Shown piece by piece: positions 1 to 11,103 of a stretch of DNA of 64,000 bases. How positions within the stretch are numbered: position 1 is the stretch's first letter; each line of letters starts with the position of its first letter. The position numbers and the translations under genes were made by a program. The DNA comes from Thermohalobaculum sp038534135 (GTDB lineage Bacteria; Pseudomonadota; Alphaproteobacteria; Rhodobacterales; Rhodobacteraceae), in the NCBI GenBank assembly GCA_038534135.1, contig JBCAXJ010000005.1:51929-115928 (forward strand), in the 5' to 3' direction. Under the pieces are notes generated by a model. It had not been told where the DNA came from. It saw only the letters and a list, made by a program, of their open reading frames with translations, and searched no databases.

Positions 1-203
1 ACCTGGATCACGCCGAGAACGGTCTCGATCGTGAACCTGGAGCCGTCGAAGTCGACCAGCTTGCCGCGGAGTTGTGTGAAGCCATCGAAGGATTTGAGCG
101 TGACCGTCGCGGGATCGTCGCTTTGTGCGTGAACGCGCTCAGCGCCGCCCATAACAGCAACAGCGAGCAGCGCCGCTGCCTGCGCAATTCTTGCGAACCT
201 CAT
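1..203 (-). CDS. Exported protein, N-terminal fragment (possible OmpA/substrate-binding family)
   Basis: The gene runs off the left edge, so only about 67 residues are visible. They begin with a clear Sec signal peptide (MRFARIAQ, then an Ala/Leu/Val-rich core ending near AHA or VHAQ). After this comes a short beta-rich stretch with SFDGF and DFDGS motifs. This resembles the start of Rhodobacterales proteins that join a phosphate-type substrate-binding domain to a C-terminal OmpA domain, but that is a recollection from a short fragment. The ATG is preceded by a purine-rich GAGGGGG stretch. The next gene upstream (254-2527) lies on the same strand 50 bp away, so the two could be co-transcribed. 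The start and the signal peptide are secure; the family is not. Confidence 0.6.
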   Translation of the reverse strand, partial: MRFARIAQAAALLAVAVMGGAERVHAQSDDPATVTLKSFDGFTQLRGKLVDFDGSRFTIETVLGVIQ

Positions 204-253
204 CCCAGCCCCCTCGGAGTCGGACCCACCTGTTCACGGCTGTCAGGGACAGC

Positions 254-2527
254 TCATCTTTCGACCACAAGTAAATCTGAAACTGCACCGGAGATCAACC
301 GCTTATCACCGACTTCTTGCGTAACGTATGAGCAATCGATTGCAGCCAGTTTGCGTAGAATCGGTCGTTCCAGCCGTCCAGCTTCCGATCGGATGATCAG
401 AAAACTTGGTGCCGCGTACTTTCCATCTCCGCATGTCCCATCCAGCAGGTCACGGTTTCGGCTGGCAAAGTCGATCATGAGATTCACGACGCCGCTGCGT
501 CCGCCACGCCGGTGCCAGAATGAGTAAATCTGGGCGTTCTGTCCGACCCGGGCATAGCTGCGGTAGGTGTGGAGAAAGCCGCCGCCGCGGCGCCGAACGT
601 CCTGGAATGAGCGTGGGTTGTCCGGACGCACATGGTCGTCGCCAAGCAAGGGGCTGCCAAACTCGATTGCATTCAATTCCAGGTTGACCGGAAGTTCCCA
701 AACGAGTGCGACCCGCGAAACCCGGTCAACGCCTTTGAACGGGAGGTCGAAGTCGATCACCTCGCCGTTGTCGAAACTGATCAGAGCCGGTGCACTGGGT
801 TCGAACCCAAGGACCGTGAGATCGCCCTTCCCTTGCGCGTCCAGCGGGATTGCAAGGCGCAGTCCGGAGTATTCAAGCTGCGCAACGGTCGTGGCGTGGC
901 ACGGCGCGTCGACGGTCACGATCGACCGGGCCGCACGGCGAACGTCTATCGTCATCGCGGGCGGGATCACGCAAGGTGCGTCTCGGCGCGGCAACGCAGC
1001 CACCCTGTCCGCTGATGGCGGCAGGGGCGTCTCCGGAGCATCGCGGACACCGGCAGGGGCCAGTGCTGGGTTTGCCGCTGTCGACTGAACCGGGTCTTCG
1101 GAATTCGTATCGGCAAAGCGGGACGGCTTGAGCGGCGGGATCTCACTTGATTTGACGGGTTGGGGATCGAGCGGAAGTTGCGTCGGATCGACGGGCACCA
1201 CGGACAGCGCGGCGCTCAATTCATTCGCCGCACTGGGCACCAAGATCTGATCAGAAGGTGCGATGGTGGCATAGCGCTCGGGCTGAGTTTCGTAACTCGG
1301 CAGCGCCAAGGCCGGCGCCCAGGGCAAGGCAATGTCCTTGGCGCGCTGTACGTTGGGTGCCGTTGGAGGTGTCGTGCGCGGCTCGCGGCGTTCGACGATC
1401 GCCACCATGACACCACTGTCCGACGGATCGCCGGCAAAGAGCACAGACAAGTCCGGTGCTTCAGCCACTTCCACAGAGGCGAGTTGAGACGACTCATCAT
1501 CGATGGCTGCCGATGCATCGCTTTGCGTCGCTTCGTTTGTGCGCAGAGGTGCAAGGGTTGGCATCACCGGCTCTGCAATCGCGGTGCCGGGAGAGAGAGA
1601 CGCCAATTGCGAAGATGTATCGGTCGTCGCTTCAGTTTGCGCGGAGGTCGTCGCTTCGGTCGTTGCGTCCCCCTGTCCCGGGGTTTTCGCGTCCGACTCT
1701 ATCGAGGCCAGAGCACGCGCGCGCACCGTAACCCCGCCGCCGGGTGCCATCACAGGTTCGGACGCGGCGATCGCAGCCTCAAGTGCGCGGATCTCTTCCG
1801 CCGACATCGTGGGCTGGCTTGTCGCTGTTGCCGTGTCGGCGTCTTCCGACTGAGTTACCGGGCTCAATGATGGCTGGGTTTCCGCTGACGCGGGGAGGTC
1901 CGCGCGGGCAAGCGCTTCGTCCGTGTGTGCCAGTGCAGGTGTCGCAGCACCCTGGGTGAGTGTTTCGACAATGGTCGCGGCAGTGTCATTCGCCGGTGGT
2001 GTGGAGTCTTCTAAGGCGTTTTGCTGGGCCGACGTTGAAGCGGTTTGGATCGGCTGATCTGTCAGGGTTGAAGATGCAGCGCTGTCATCGGAGTTCTCTT
2101 CGGAGTCTGAAGCTGCACGGGCAACGTCAGTTGTCTCCGGTCCAGTGATCCTGGCGCGCAACTCGCCGTATTCGACATTCCGGCCCTGGATACCGTAGCG
2201 GACGATCTGCGTTCCCGTGCAGGTCGCATCCGGAAGATATTGCAGGACCTGACCCTGGCGGAAAACGCGCCCGCAGTCCGGCGGTTGGACAACCTGCAGG
2301 GCGCTGCGGTCCGAATCGGAAAGCCCTTCGTCGTTCTTCAGCACTTCCACCCGTGAGAGGCGGTTTGGATAGGCTTCTATCTCGTCAGCATTGAGAACGA
2401 TCTTGGGTGCGGTGCCGAGCACGCCTTGCAGGAAGTCGGCACGCTGGATCACCGTGCCGATGGCAACCATCAGCACGATCGCGCTCAAAATCGATATCAT
2501 TCGATCGTCTTTGAACAACTTCCTCAC
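254..2527 (-). CDS. Large single-pass membrane protein of unknown function
   Basis: A protein of about 757 residues. It has a short basic N-terminus, one hydrophobic segment (about residues 10-27, ISILSAIVLMVAIGTVI), then a small cysteine-containing domain to about residue 130. A long Ala/Ser/Thr/Pro/Glu-rich, probably disordered, linker reaches to about residue 520. The final 230 residues form a folded domain with several cysteines and aromatic residues. The layout suggests an inner-membrane anchor with a flexible periplasmic spacer and a C-terminal periplasmic domain. I recall similar Rhodobacterales proteins being labelled 'translocase' beside secA, but nothing in the sequence proves a transport role. 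The start is uncertain: the longest frame begins with GTG at 2527, and an in-frame ATG lies nine codons inside. Function unknown. Confidence 0.7.
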   Translation of the reverse strand: MRKLFKDDRMISILSAIVLMVAIGTVIQRADFLQGVLGTAPKIVLNADEIEAYPNRLSRVEVLKNDEGLSDSDRSALQVVQPPDCGRVFRQGQVLQYLPDATCTGTQIVRYGIQGRNVEYGELRARITGPETTDVARAASDSEENSDDSAASSTLTDQPIQTASTSAQQNALEDSTPPANDTAATIVETLTQGAATPALAHTDEALARADLPASAETQPSLSPVTQSEDADTATATSQPTMSAEEIRALEAAIAASEPVMAPGGGVTVRARALASIESDAKTPGQGDATTEATTSAQTEATTDTSSQLASLSPGTAIAEPVMPTLAPLRTNEATQSDASAAIDDESSQLASVEVAEAPDLSVLFAGDPSDSGVMVAIVERREPRTTPPTAPNVQRAKDIALPWAPALALPSYETQPERYATIAPSDQILVPSAANELSAALSVVPVDPTQLPLDPQPVKSSEIPPLKPSRFADTNSEDPVQSTAANPALAPAGVRDAPETPLPPSADRVAALPRRDAPCVIPPAMTIDVRRAARSIVTVDAPCHATTVAQLEYSGLRLAIPLDAQGKGDLTVLGFEPSAPALISFDNGEVIDFDLPFKGVDRVSRVALVWELPVNLELNAIEFGSPLLGDDHVRPDNPRSFQDVRRRGGGFLHTYRSYARVGQNAQIYSFWHRRGGRSGVVNLMIDFASRNRDLLDGTCGDGKYAAPSFLIIRSEAGRLERPILRKLAAIDCSYVTQEVGDKRLISGAVSDLLVVER

Positions 2528-2866
2528 CCTTCGGGGGCCACTTAAAGCACAAGATTGCGTGCAGGCAAACCCGCTGCTGCCCCCTCAGATTGCATCAAGC
2601 TGGCCTGCCGGGCGCTTTCACCTGCATCGACCGTCACTTGCTCCGTCAAATATGTGTCATTTGCGGTGAGAGTAAGTCATCGCGGACATCCAAAGCGCGA
2701 ATTCTCGATCGACTGTGCTATCATGGCCAGCGCCAGAAACAGTTTCAGCGCGCGAGACCGGGCATCCTTTGCCCGATCTTCAAGTTTCTTGAGAGAAATG
2801 TCTGCCACGAGCCCGAACTAGAGCCGCCCCATTTCGAATCACGACTCACAAATTGACGACGCTGTT
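2528..2866. other. Intergenic region without a recognisable gene
   Basis: This is 339 bp between two divergent genes (the 757-residue membrane protein and the DUF2235 gene). Short frames exist on the plus strand, but they lack family resemblance and a ribosome binding site. Promoters for both neighbours probably lie here. I could not pick a convincing -35/-10 pair; TATCAT near 2720 is the only -10-like element seen. Confidence 0.4.
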
Positions 2867-3892
2867 ATGACTGGTTCCAAGGATGAGAGCCAAGGTCGTA
2901 ACCTGATCTTCATCTGCGATGGAACGCTGTCGACAACCCGTCCCGGGTTCGAGAGCAACGCAGGCCTTTTGCACGGTTTGCTAGAATCGGACCAGCCAGA
3001 TCCAGCGGTAAACATCGTGTCCTACGATCACGGCATCCAGGGTGCTGGGTGGCGGCGCTGGCTAAACGCGGCATCTGGGGCGGGAATCAACCTATCGATC
3101 TGTAACGGCTACGCCTTTCTCGCCCGAAACTACCGGCCCGGGGATCGGATCTATCTCTTCGGCTACTCGCGCGGTGCTTACGCGGTGCGATCACTCGCCG
3201 GCATGATCGGCGGGATCGGATTGCTGAAATCGCGATTTGCGACCGAGCGGCACGTGAACCTCGCATTCCGGTTCTACGAGGTCGGGTCGACGTCCAGCGC
3301 GTGCCGCCACTTCTCGGCCCATCGGTGTCATCAGAACGTCGAGATCGAGATGCTGGGCGTCTGGGACACAGTCAAGACGCTGGGCTTGCCGTATCCGTTG
3401 TTGAACAGACTGGCCCCGATGGCGACAGAGTTTCACAACCACGAACTCGCACCGCACATTCAGCATGGCTACCACGCCCTGGCAATCGACGAGGATCGGA
3501 CAAGTTTCGCGCCACTCCTCTGGCAACAGAGCCCGGACTGGCAGGGCAGGCTGGAGCAGACCTGGTTTCCCGGGGCCCACGGGGATGTCGGTGGCCAGAT
3601 CATGCGGGCGCGGACACGGCCGCTCTCGAACATCTCGTTGAACTGGATGCTGCGCCGGGCAGCGGCACACGGGATCAAGTTGCCGACGAACTGGGAGGAT
3701 ATGTTTCCCGAGGATGCAGCGGCAGCAATGATGGGGTGCCGATCCGGGATTGCGCGGTTATTCTTCCTGAGAGAGCCGCGCCGGACGGGTGCCAGCGATG
3801 GCGAAACAATCCACCTGTCGATCCGCGAGCGGATGGCAAACGTACCGCGCTACACGCCACGCGGTCGGCTTGATGCGCCTGGTGATGGTTAG
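2867..3892 (+). CDS. DUF2235 family alpha/beta-hydrolase-like protein
   Basis: A protein of 341 residues with the DUF2235 pattern. LIFICDGT is near residue 13, followed by a nucleophile elbow G-Y-S-R-G at about residues 99-103 (Ser101 the expected nucleophile) and the PGAHGDVGG block near residue 240 that supplies the acid. DUF2235 proteins are predicted serine hydrolases; type VI secretion phospholipase effectors of the Tle1 group belong to this family. No signal peptide or membrane segment is visible. It stands alone between the membrane protein and secA, and converges with secA (21 bp apart). An orphan vgrG lies about 50 kb away in this window, but there is no local link to it. No strong ribosome binding site precedes the ATG. 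The family call is firm; the substrate is unknown. Confidence 0.85.
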   Translation: MTGSKDESQGRNLIFICDGTLSTTRPGFESNAGLLHGLLESDQPDPAVNIVSYDHGIQGAGWRRWLNAASGAGINLSICNGYAFLARNYRPGDRIYLFGYSRGAYAVRSLAGMIGGIGLLKSRFATERHVNLAFRFYEVGSTSSACRHFSAHRCHQNVEIEMLGVWDTVKTLGLPYPLLNRLAPMATEFHNHELAPHIQHGYHALAIDEDRTSFAPLLWQQSPDWQGRLEQTWFPGAHGDVGGQIMRARTRPLSNISLNWMLRRAAAHGIKLPTNWEDMFPEDAAAAMMGCRSGIARLFFLREPRRTGASDGETIHLSIRERMANVPRYTPRGRLDAPGDG

Positions 3893-3913
3893 CATTTCAG
3901 CGGTGCGAAACCC

Positions 3914-6691
<2,778 letters not shown>

Positions 6692-6907
6692 CGGCTCAAC
6701 TCTCCTATCGCGGGCGCGGCAACTGGGTACGGCCACCGCCGCGCTGCCTGACATTCCCGCCTGCCTGAAATTTCCCGCAAGGCGCTTGCCGGACCGTGGT
6801 CCAGACCTTAAGGAAGCCCGCGCGCCAGGCGAAGGTCCGGCGAGAGATGTATTGAGGGTGCCTGCCCGTGTCAACGGCGGCGCCCCGGCAGCGACGGGGA
6901 GGCGCGG

Positions 6908-7810
6908 TTGGGAATTCGGTGTTCGCGCGTGATCTGTTCCGCCGCCTTGATCTTCGCGTTCTCCTGCGGATCGATGGTTTCGGCACAAAGCAATGCAAGT
7001 TCCGATGGAACCTCGGCCATCGCCGCACCGAACCGCGACACCGTAATTGCACGTGTCGGGACCAGCACAGTCACGTTGGGAGAGCTTATAGCGTACCGTG
7101 CCACCTTGCAGCCCCAATATCTCGAGCTGCCGGACGAGGTTCTGTATCAGACCATTCTCGGTAAGTTGATCGAGGAGAGCCTGCTCGAGAGTGCGGCGAT
7201 CGGACTTCAATTGGACCAAACGTCAGCGACGCAGCTAACGCTGAGGAACGAGCGTCGCCGCGTCCTTGCAGCCCTATACCTGCAAGAAATGATTGAAGCG
7301 AACGTGACCGAGGACCGGGTCGTGGCGCTGTACGAGCGGACCTATCAGCAGGCAGCACCTGTGTCAGAGATTAGGACGTCGCACATTCTCGTCGAAGATC
7401 AGGGCGCGGCAGAGGCGTTGAGAGCGGAATTCGAGGCGGGGGCGAATTTCGCAACGCTGGCGGCGCGCCACAGCCGGGACGCAACGGCCTCTCGCGGAGG
7501 GGATCGCGGGTGGCTGAGCCCGGAAAAGATGAGCCCGGATTTCGCCGCAGCCGTGCGAAGCCTTCCGATCGGAGAGGTGTCTCCACCAGTCTCGACACCC
7601 GCCGGGTGGCACATCATCCGGGTTGACGCAAAACGCACCCGGCCCGTGCCGGTCCTGGACGATGTCAGGCAGACGTTGCGAGATCAGATTGCAGCCGATG
7701 TCAGGCGCGAGATCCTGACAGACCTGCGAGTGAACACTGACGTCCTGGACGTTGATTCAAAGATCCCGAGTTCCGCTGTGCGCGACGACGGATTGTTGCA
7801 GGACAACTGA
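6908..7810 (+). CDS. Periplasmic parvulin-type peptidyl-prolyl isomerase
   Basis: A protein of 300 residues with a signal peptide (hydrophobic core ALIFAFS, cleavage near VSAQS). A helical chaperone-like region (about 40-150) is followed by a PpiC/parvulin domain: SHILVEDQ near residue 157, then FATLAARHS, the GGDRGWL block and GWHIIRV. It would catalyse cis-trans isomerisation of prolyl bonds in exported proteins, like PrsA/SurA-type folding factors. The start is TTG at 6908, preceded at five bases by GGGGAGG, which is more convincing than the later GTG at 6929. It is divergent from secA and 11 bp upstream of argJ, so probably co-transcribed with argJ and mutT. Being next to the secretion ATPase fits a role after export, but the client proteins are unknown. 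Confidence 0.88.
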   Translation: MGIRCSRVICSAALIFAFSCGSMVSAQSNASSDGTSAIAAPNRDTVIARVGTSTVTLGELIAYRATLQPQYLELPDEVLYQTILGKLIEESLLESAAIGLQLDQTSATQLTLRNERRRVLAALYLQEMIEANVTEDRVVALYERTYQQAAPVSEIRTSHILVEDQGAAEALRAEFEAGANFATLAARHSRDATASRGGDRGWLSPEKMSPDFAAAVRSLPIGEVSPPVSTPAGWHIIRVDAKRTRPVPVLDDVRQTLRDQIAADVRREILTDLRVNTDVLDVDSKIPSSAVRDDGLLQDN

Positions 7811-7821
7811 GGGGGACGGCG

Positions 7822-9171
7822 ATGACCGAGGATGAACTCCGCGACGAGATCGCGCGGAAGAAAGCCCTGATCGACGCGCTTTCAGGGGAAATCGACGACC
7901 ATCGGCGCACGCTCGGCGAGACGCCAGGGGTGTCGCCGTTCGCGCCCAAAGCTTTCCCGGCATTACCTGTTGTGGCTGGCGTTCGGTTCGCAGCCGTAAA
8001 TGCCGGGGTGCGTTACACCACGGGGCGTCTTGATGTCATGTTGGCGGTGCTTGAACCTGGTTCGGTCATGGCTGGGACATTCACCCGCTCCAAAACCAGG
8101 GCCGCGCCGGTCCTGTGGTGCGAGGACCGCATTTCGGGACCGGTAGAACCCGATCTCGATCAGCCCATGGCGATCGTGGTGAACGCTGGAAACGCCAACG
8201 CCTTCACAGGCTCGAACGGGATGCAGACGGTCGAGGCGGTGATGCACTCCACGGCCAACGCACTTGGGACGGGCGTGTCGAACGTGTTCATGGCATCGAC
8301 CGGGGTGATCGGCGAACCGCTGCCGTCCGAACGGATCGAGACGAAACTTTGGGAGCTTCGAGAAGCGCTCTCACCTGATCGGATAGATGACGCCGCAAAG
8401 GCGATCATGACGACCGACACATTCCCGAAGGGCATGTCGACGACCGTTGAACTGGACGGGGCTCTGGTCACGATCTCCGGGATTGCCAAAGGGTCGGGCA
8501 TGATTGCGCCGGACATGGCGACGATGCTGGTGTTCGTGTTCACCGATGCTGCGATTGACCGGGATCTGTTGCAGCAAACGGTGTCGGAACTGACTGATCA
8601 AAGCTTCAACGCGATCACGGTCGACAGCGACACATCGACTTCGGACACTTTGCTGGTCGGTGCGACGGGCAAGGCAGATATGACGTCGATCGAAAGCTCG
8701 GGTGATCCGCGGTATCCGGCGTTCCGGAATGCGCTTCTCGACGTCATGCGAGAGCTCGCAATCCAGGTCGTCAAGGACGGCGAAGGTGCCTCCAAGTTTG
8801 CGGCGATCACGGTAAACGGAGCCACAGATGACGGCGCGGCGCGGCGCATCGGATTGGCAATTGCCAACTCGCCACTGGTCAAAACCGCGCTTGCCGGTGA
8901 AGACCCCAACTGGGGGCGCATCGTGATGGCCGTTGGAAAATCCGGCGAGGCAGCGGACAGGGACAAGCTGTTAATCACGTTCGGAGACATCACGGTCGCC
9001 GAAGGAGGCTGGGTATCGCCCAATTACACTGAAGACGCCGGCGCGGCGTACATGAAGAATGCGGAACTCGAGATTGGCGTGGATGTCGGCGTTGGATCAG
9101 GCTCGGCGACGGTGTGGACCTGCGACCTGACGCATGAATACATCACGATCAATGCGGATTATCGTTCGTGA
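7822..9171 (+). CDS. argJ: Glutamate N-acetyltransferase / amino-acid N-acetyltransferase (ArgJ)
   Basis: ArgJ recycles the acetyl group between N-acetylornithine and glutamate in arginine synthesis. The autocleavage region is clear: KGSGMIAPDMATML, where the enzyme cuts itself before the Thr to form two chains. Other family marks are TRSKTRAAPVLWC, NAGNANAF and EDPNWGRI. The protein is 449 residues, about 40 longer than usual. The extra N-terminus (MTEDELRDEIARKKALIDAL and on) is charged and helical, and precedes the normal start of the family at VSPFAPK. The ATG at 7822 has a good GGGGGA ribosome binding site, so the extension is probably translated. The stop overlaps the mutT start by four bases (GTGA). 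Confidence 0.95.
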   Translation: MTEDELRDEIARKKALIDALSGEIDDHRRTLGETPGVSPFAPKAFPALPVVAGVRFAAVNAGVRYTTGRLDVMLAVLEPGSVMAGTFTRSKTRAAPVLWCEDRISGPVEPDLDQPMAIVVNAGNANAFTGSNGMQTVEAVMHSTANALGTGVSNVFMASTGVIGEPLPSERIETKLWELREALSPDRIDDAAKAIMTTDTFPKGMSTTVELDGALVTISGIAKGSGMIAPDMATMLVFVFTDAAIDRDLLQQTVSELTDQSFNAITVDSDTSTSDTLLVGATGKADMTSIESSGDPRYPAFRNALLDVMRELAIQVVKDGEGASKFAAITVNGATDDGAARRIGLAIANSPLVKTALAGEDPNWGRIVMAVGKSGEAADRDKLLITFGDITVAEGGWVSPNYTEDAGAAYMKNAELEIGVDVGVGSGSATVWTCDLTHEYITINADYRS

Positions 9172-9566
9172 AGATTGTCCTCGTTGCAGCGGTCGCGCTG
9201 ATCGATCCCGACGGACGCGTGCTGTTGGCGCAGAGGCCCCAAGGCAAGTCGATGGCTGGGCTTTGGGAGTTTCCGGGCGGCAAGGTGGAAGCCGGTGAGA
9301 CGCCGGAGGCCTGCCTGATCCGGGAACTGCACGAGGAACTCGGCATCGACACCTGGGAAAGCTGTTTGGCGCCGCTTACCTTTGCCAGCCACAGCTACGA
9401 GGATTTTCACCTTCTCATGCCGCTGTTTGCGTGCCGGAAGTGGGACGGTATTGTTCAGGGACGCGAGGGGCAGGCGCTCGCATGGGTCAAGCCGCGGGAT
9501 TTCGGCACCTACCCGATGCCGCCCGCTGATATCCCGCTGATCCCGATCCTGCGCGACTGGCTGTAG
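9168..9566 (+). CDS. mutT: (Deoxy)nucleoside triphosphate pyrophosphohydrolase, MutT/Nudix
   Basis: A 132-residue Nudix hydrolase, the usual MutT size. The Nudix box is visible from about residue 36: GGKVEAGETPEACLIRELHEELGI, following the GX5EX7REUXEEXGU pattern with all key acidic residues. The flanking AQRPQGKSMAGLWEFPGG is typical of MutT proteins that remove 8-oxo-dGTP and limit A:T to C:G errors. It starts with GTG, overlapping the argJ stop by four bases, so translation is probably coupled. Other small Nudix substrates cannot be excluded from sequence alone. Confidence 0.92.
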   Translation: MKIVLVAAVALIDPDGRVLLAQRPQGKSMAGLWEFPGGKVEAGETPEACLIRELHEELGIDTWESCLAPLTFASHSYEDFHLLMPLFACRKWDGIVQGREGQALAWVKPRDFGTYPMPPADIPLIPILRDWL

Positions 9567-9597
9567 TGGGGCGATCCGGTGCCGATTGCCCCGATGT

Positions 9598-9618
9598 GTC
9601 CCGGGCTTGACCCGGGAC
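9598..9618. repeat. REP/RPE-like palindrome
   Basis: A perfect inverted repeat with 8-base arms (GTCCCGGG and CCCGGGAC) around a 5-base loop (CTTGA), between the convergent genes mutT and msrP. I recall this core as a dispersed intergenic palindrome common in alphaproteobacterial genomes. It may also end transcription from either side, although no T-run follows. Confidence 0.6.
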
Positions 9619-9687
9619 CGCTGAGAACCGCCAGGAGTCCGGAATGACGCCCGGCACAGCTCGGATCGCGACCTAGACGAGGGGCCT

Positions 9688-10647
9688 TTATCGCCAGAGG
9701 AGATCGCCCTCGTTCATATCGGTGTAGAGGTGCGCGACTTCTTCGCTGTAGCCGTTGAACAGCAGCGTCGGGATGCGATCCTGCGTGCCGAGAACCTTTT
9801 CGGTGGCTTGGGACCAGCGCGGGTGCGGGACCTCTGGGTTGACGTTGGCCCAGAAACCGTACTCCTTGGCCTGCAGTTCTTCCCAGAAGCTGACAGGGCG
9901 TTTGTCGGTAAACGTGATCCTGTCGATCGACTTGATGTGCTTGAAGCCGTATTTCCACGGCAGGTGCAGGCGAATTGGTGCGCCGAAGGGTTTGTGCAAA
10001 ATCTTCCCGTAGGCGCCGACAACCATCAGCGAGAGGTCATTCATCGCCTCGGCCATTGTCACGCCTTCGGTGTAGGGCCACGGGTACCAGTGTTGGCGCT
10101 GACCACGGGCGGTGTCCGGGTCGAGGAAGGTTTGGAACTGGACGTACTTCGCGCTGGCAAGCGGCCTCGCCATCTTCACGAGTTCGCCCAGCGGGAAACC
10201 GATCCACGGGACGACCATCGACCAGGCCTCGACGCAGCGGTGGCGATAGATCCGCTCCTCGATCGGCATCTTGGAGATCAGGTCTTCGACGCCGACGGTC
10301 TGCTCCTGCTCGACCATGCCATCGATCTTGATGGTCCAACCATCGGTCTGAAGCGCCTGCGCCTCATCATAGATCTGCTTGTGCGAGCCGAATTCGTAGA
10401 AATTGTTGTAGGTCGTGTTGTCCGCCTCCGACGTGATTGGGCGGCCCGGATCTGCGAAGCTCGGATTGGTTTCCGGCGCGGGTTCCCATGGATCGCCAGG
10501 CACCGCAGCACTTGCGAGGTTTGGAAGCGCCGATGCCGCGGCGATCAGACCCGCTGATTTCAGCCACTGACGGCGGTTCAAGAACACGCTTTCCGGCGTG
10601 ACGAGATTTTCGCTGACGCTCCAGCGTGGTTTGCGGATATTGATCAT
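9688..10647 (-). CDS. msrP: Protein-methionine-sulfoxide reductase catalytic subunit MsrP
   Basis: A 319-residue molybdopterin enzyme of the YedY/MsrP family, which repairs oxidised methionine in periplasmic proteins. The Tat signal is explicit (NRRQWLKSAGLIAAASALP, roughly residues 24-43). The expected Mo-ligating Cys lies in RHRCVEAWSM near residue 140, followed by VPWIGFPLGELVK. The C-terminal NGYSEEVAHLYTDM motif is family-typical. MsrP normally receives electrons from the haem membrane protein MsrQ. No msrQ is adjacent or elsewhere in this window, so the partner must be encoded elsewhere or replaced. It converges with mutT across the palindromic repeat. Confidence 0.95.
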   Translation of the reverse strand: MINIRKPRWSVSENLVTPESVFLNRRQWLKSAGLIAAASALPNLASAAVPGDPWEPAPETNPSFADPGRPITSEADNTTYNNFYEFGSHKQIYDEAQALQTDGWTIKIDGMVEQEQTVGVEDLISKMPIEERIYRHRCVEAWSMVVPWIGFPLGELVKMARPLASAKYVQFQTFLDPDTARGQRQHWYPWPYTEGVTMAEAMNDLSLMVVGAYGKILHKPFGAPIRLHLPWKYGFKHIKSIDRITFTDKRPVSFWEELQAKEYGFWANVNPEVPHPRWSQATEKVLGTQDRIPTLLFNGYSEEVAHLYTDMNEGDLLWR

Positions 10648-10753
10648 GTCACCTGCCTGAATTCCGGTATCACTAACGTAGACGCTGAGGGGATGACATC
10701 CAACTCACGTTGAGGTCAGAAGGATTTCAGGCTCTTAAAAAGGCAGGTACGCC

Positions 10754-11095
10754 GTGATCATCAGCAGGAAGACTGTTTCACCTTCGGGTTGGGGAGATGG
10801 GTGCCAAGCTTGGGACTTGCTGGCCGCTCCGGATCTTTCCGTGAAGCACGAGGAGATGCCGCCCGGAACTCGCGAGGCTTGGCATCATCACGCCCAAGCC
10901 CGACAGGTTTTCTTCGTGCTAAGTGGTGAACTTACGATGGAGAGCGATGGGTCGGTCGTCTGTCTGCACGCGCATGAGGCGATCGCGGTTGATCCCGGTA
11001 AGACGCATCAGGCGCGGAACGATAGTTCTGAGCCTGTCCAGTTCCTCGTGATTTCCGCACCGTCGACATCCGGGGATCGGATCGAGGGAGGCTGA
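10754..11095 (+). CDS. Small single-domain cupin protein
   Basis: A 113-residue single cupin barrel. The first metal-binding motif is seen as WHHHAQARQVFFVLSGE (about residues 44-60), with the usual Glu position replaced by Gln-Ala-Arg-Gln. The second is PGKTHQARN (about residues 82-90). It is soluble, with no signal peptide. The start is GTG with AGGCAGGTAC upstream. It converges with serB (8 bp apart). Cupins of this size bind a metal and a small ligand or act as isomerases; nothing in the context points to a substrate. Confidence 0.75.
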   Translation: MIISRKTVSPSGWGDGCQAWDLLAAPDLSVKHEEMPPGTREAWHHHAQARQVFFVLSGELTMESDGSVVCLHAHEAIAVDPGKTHQARNDSSEPVQFLVISAPSTSGDRIEGG

Positions 11096-11103
11096 CCAAC
11101 GCC

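Noticed and set aside
2723..2821. A short plus-strand frame in the gap before the DUF2235 gene
   Set aside because: Ser/Arg-rich, no ribosome binding site and no hydrophobic or domain-like stretch.
6692..7219. N-terminal extension of SecA in an open frame
   Set aside because: The added residues have no similarity to SecA. The ATG at 6691 has the family start sequence and an AGGAG site, and the region is upstream of the divergent parvulin gene.
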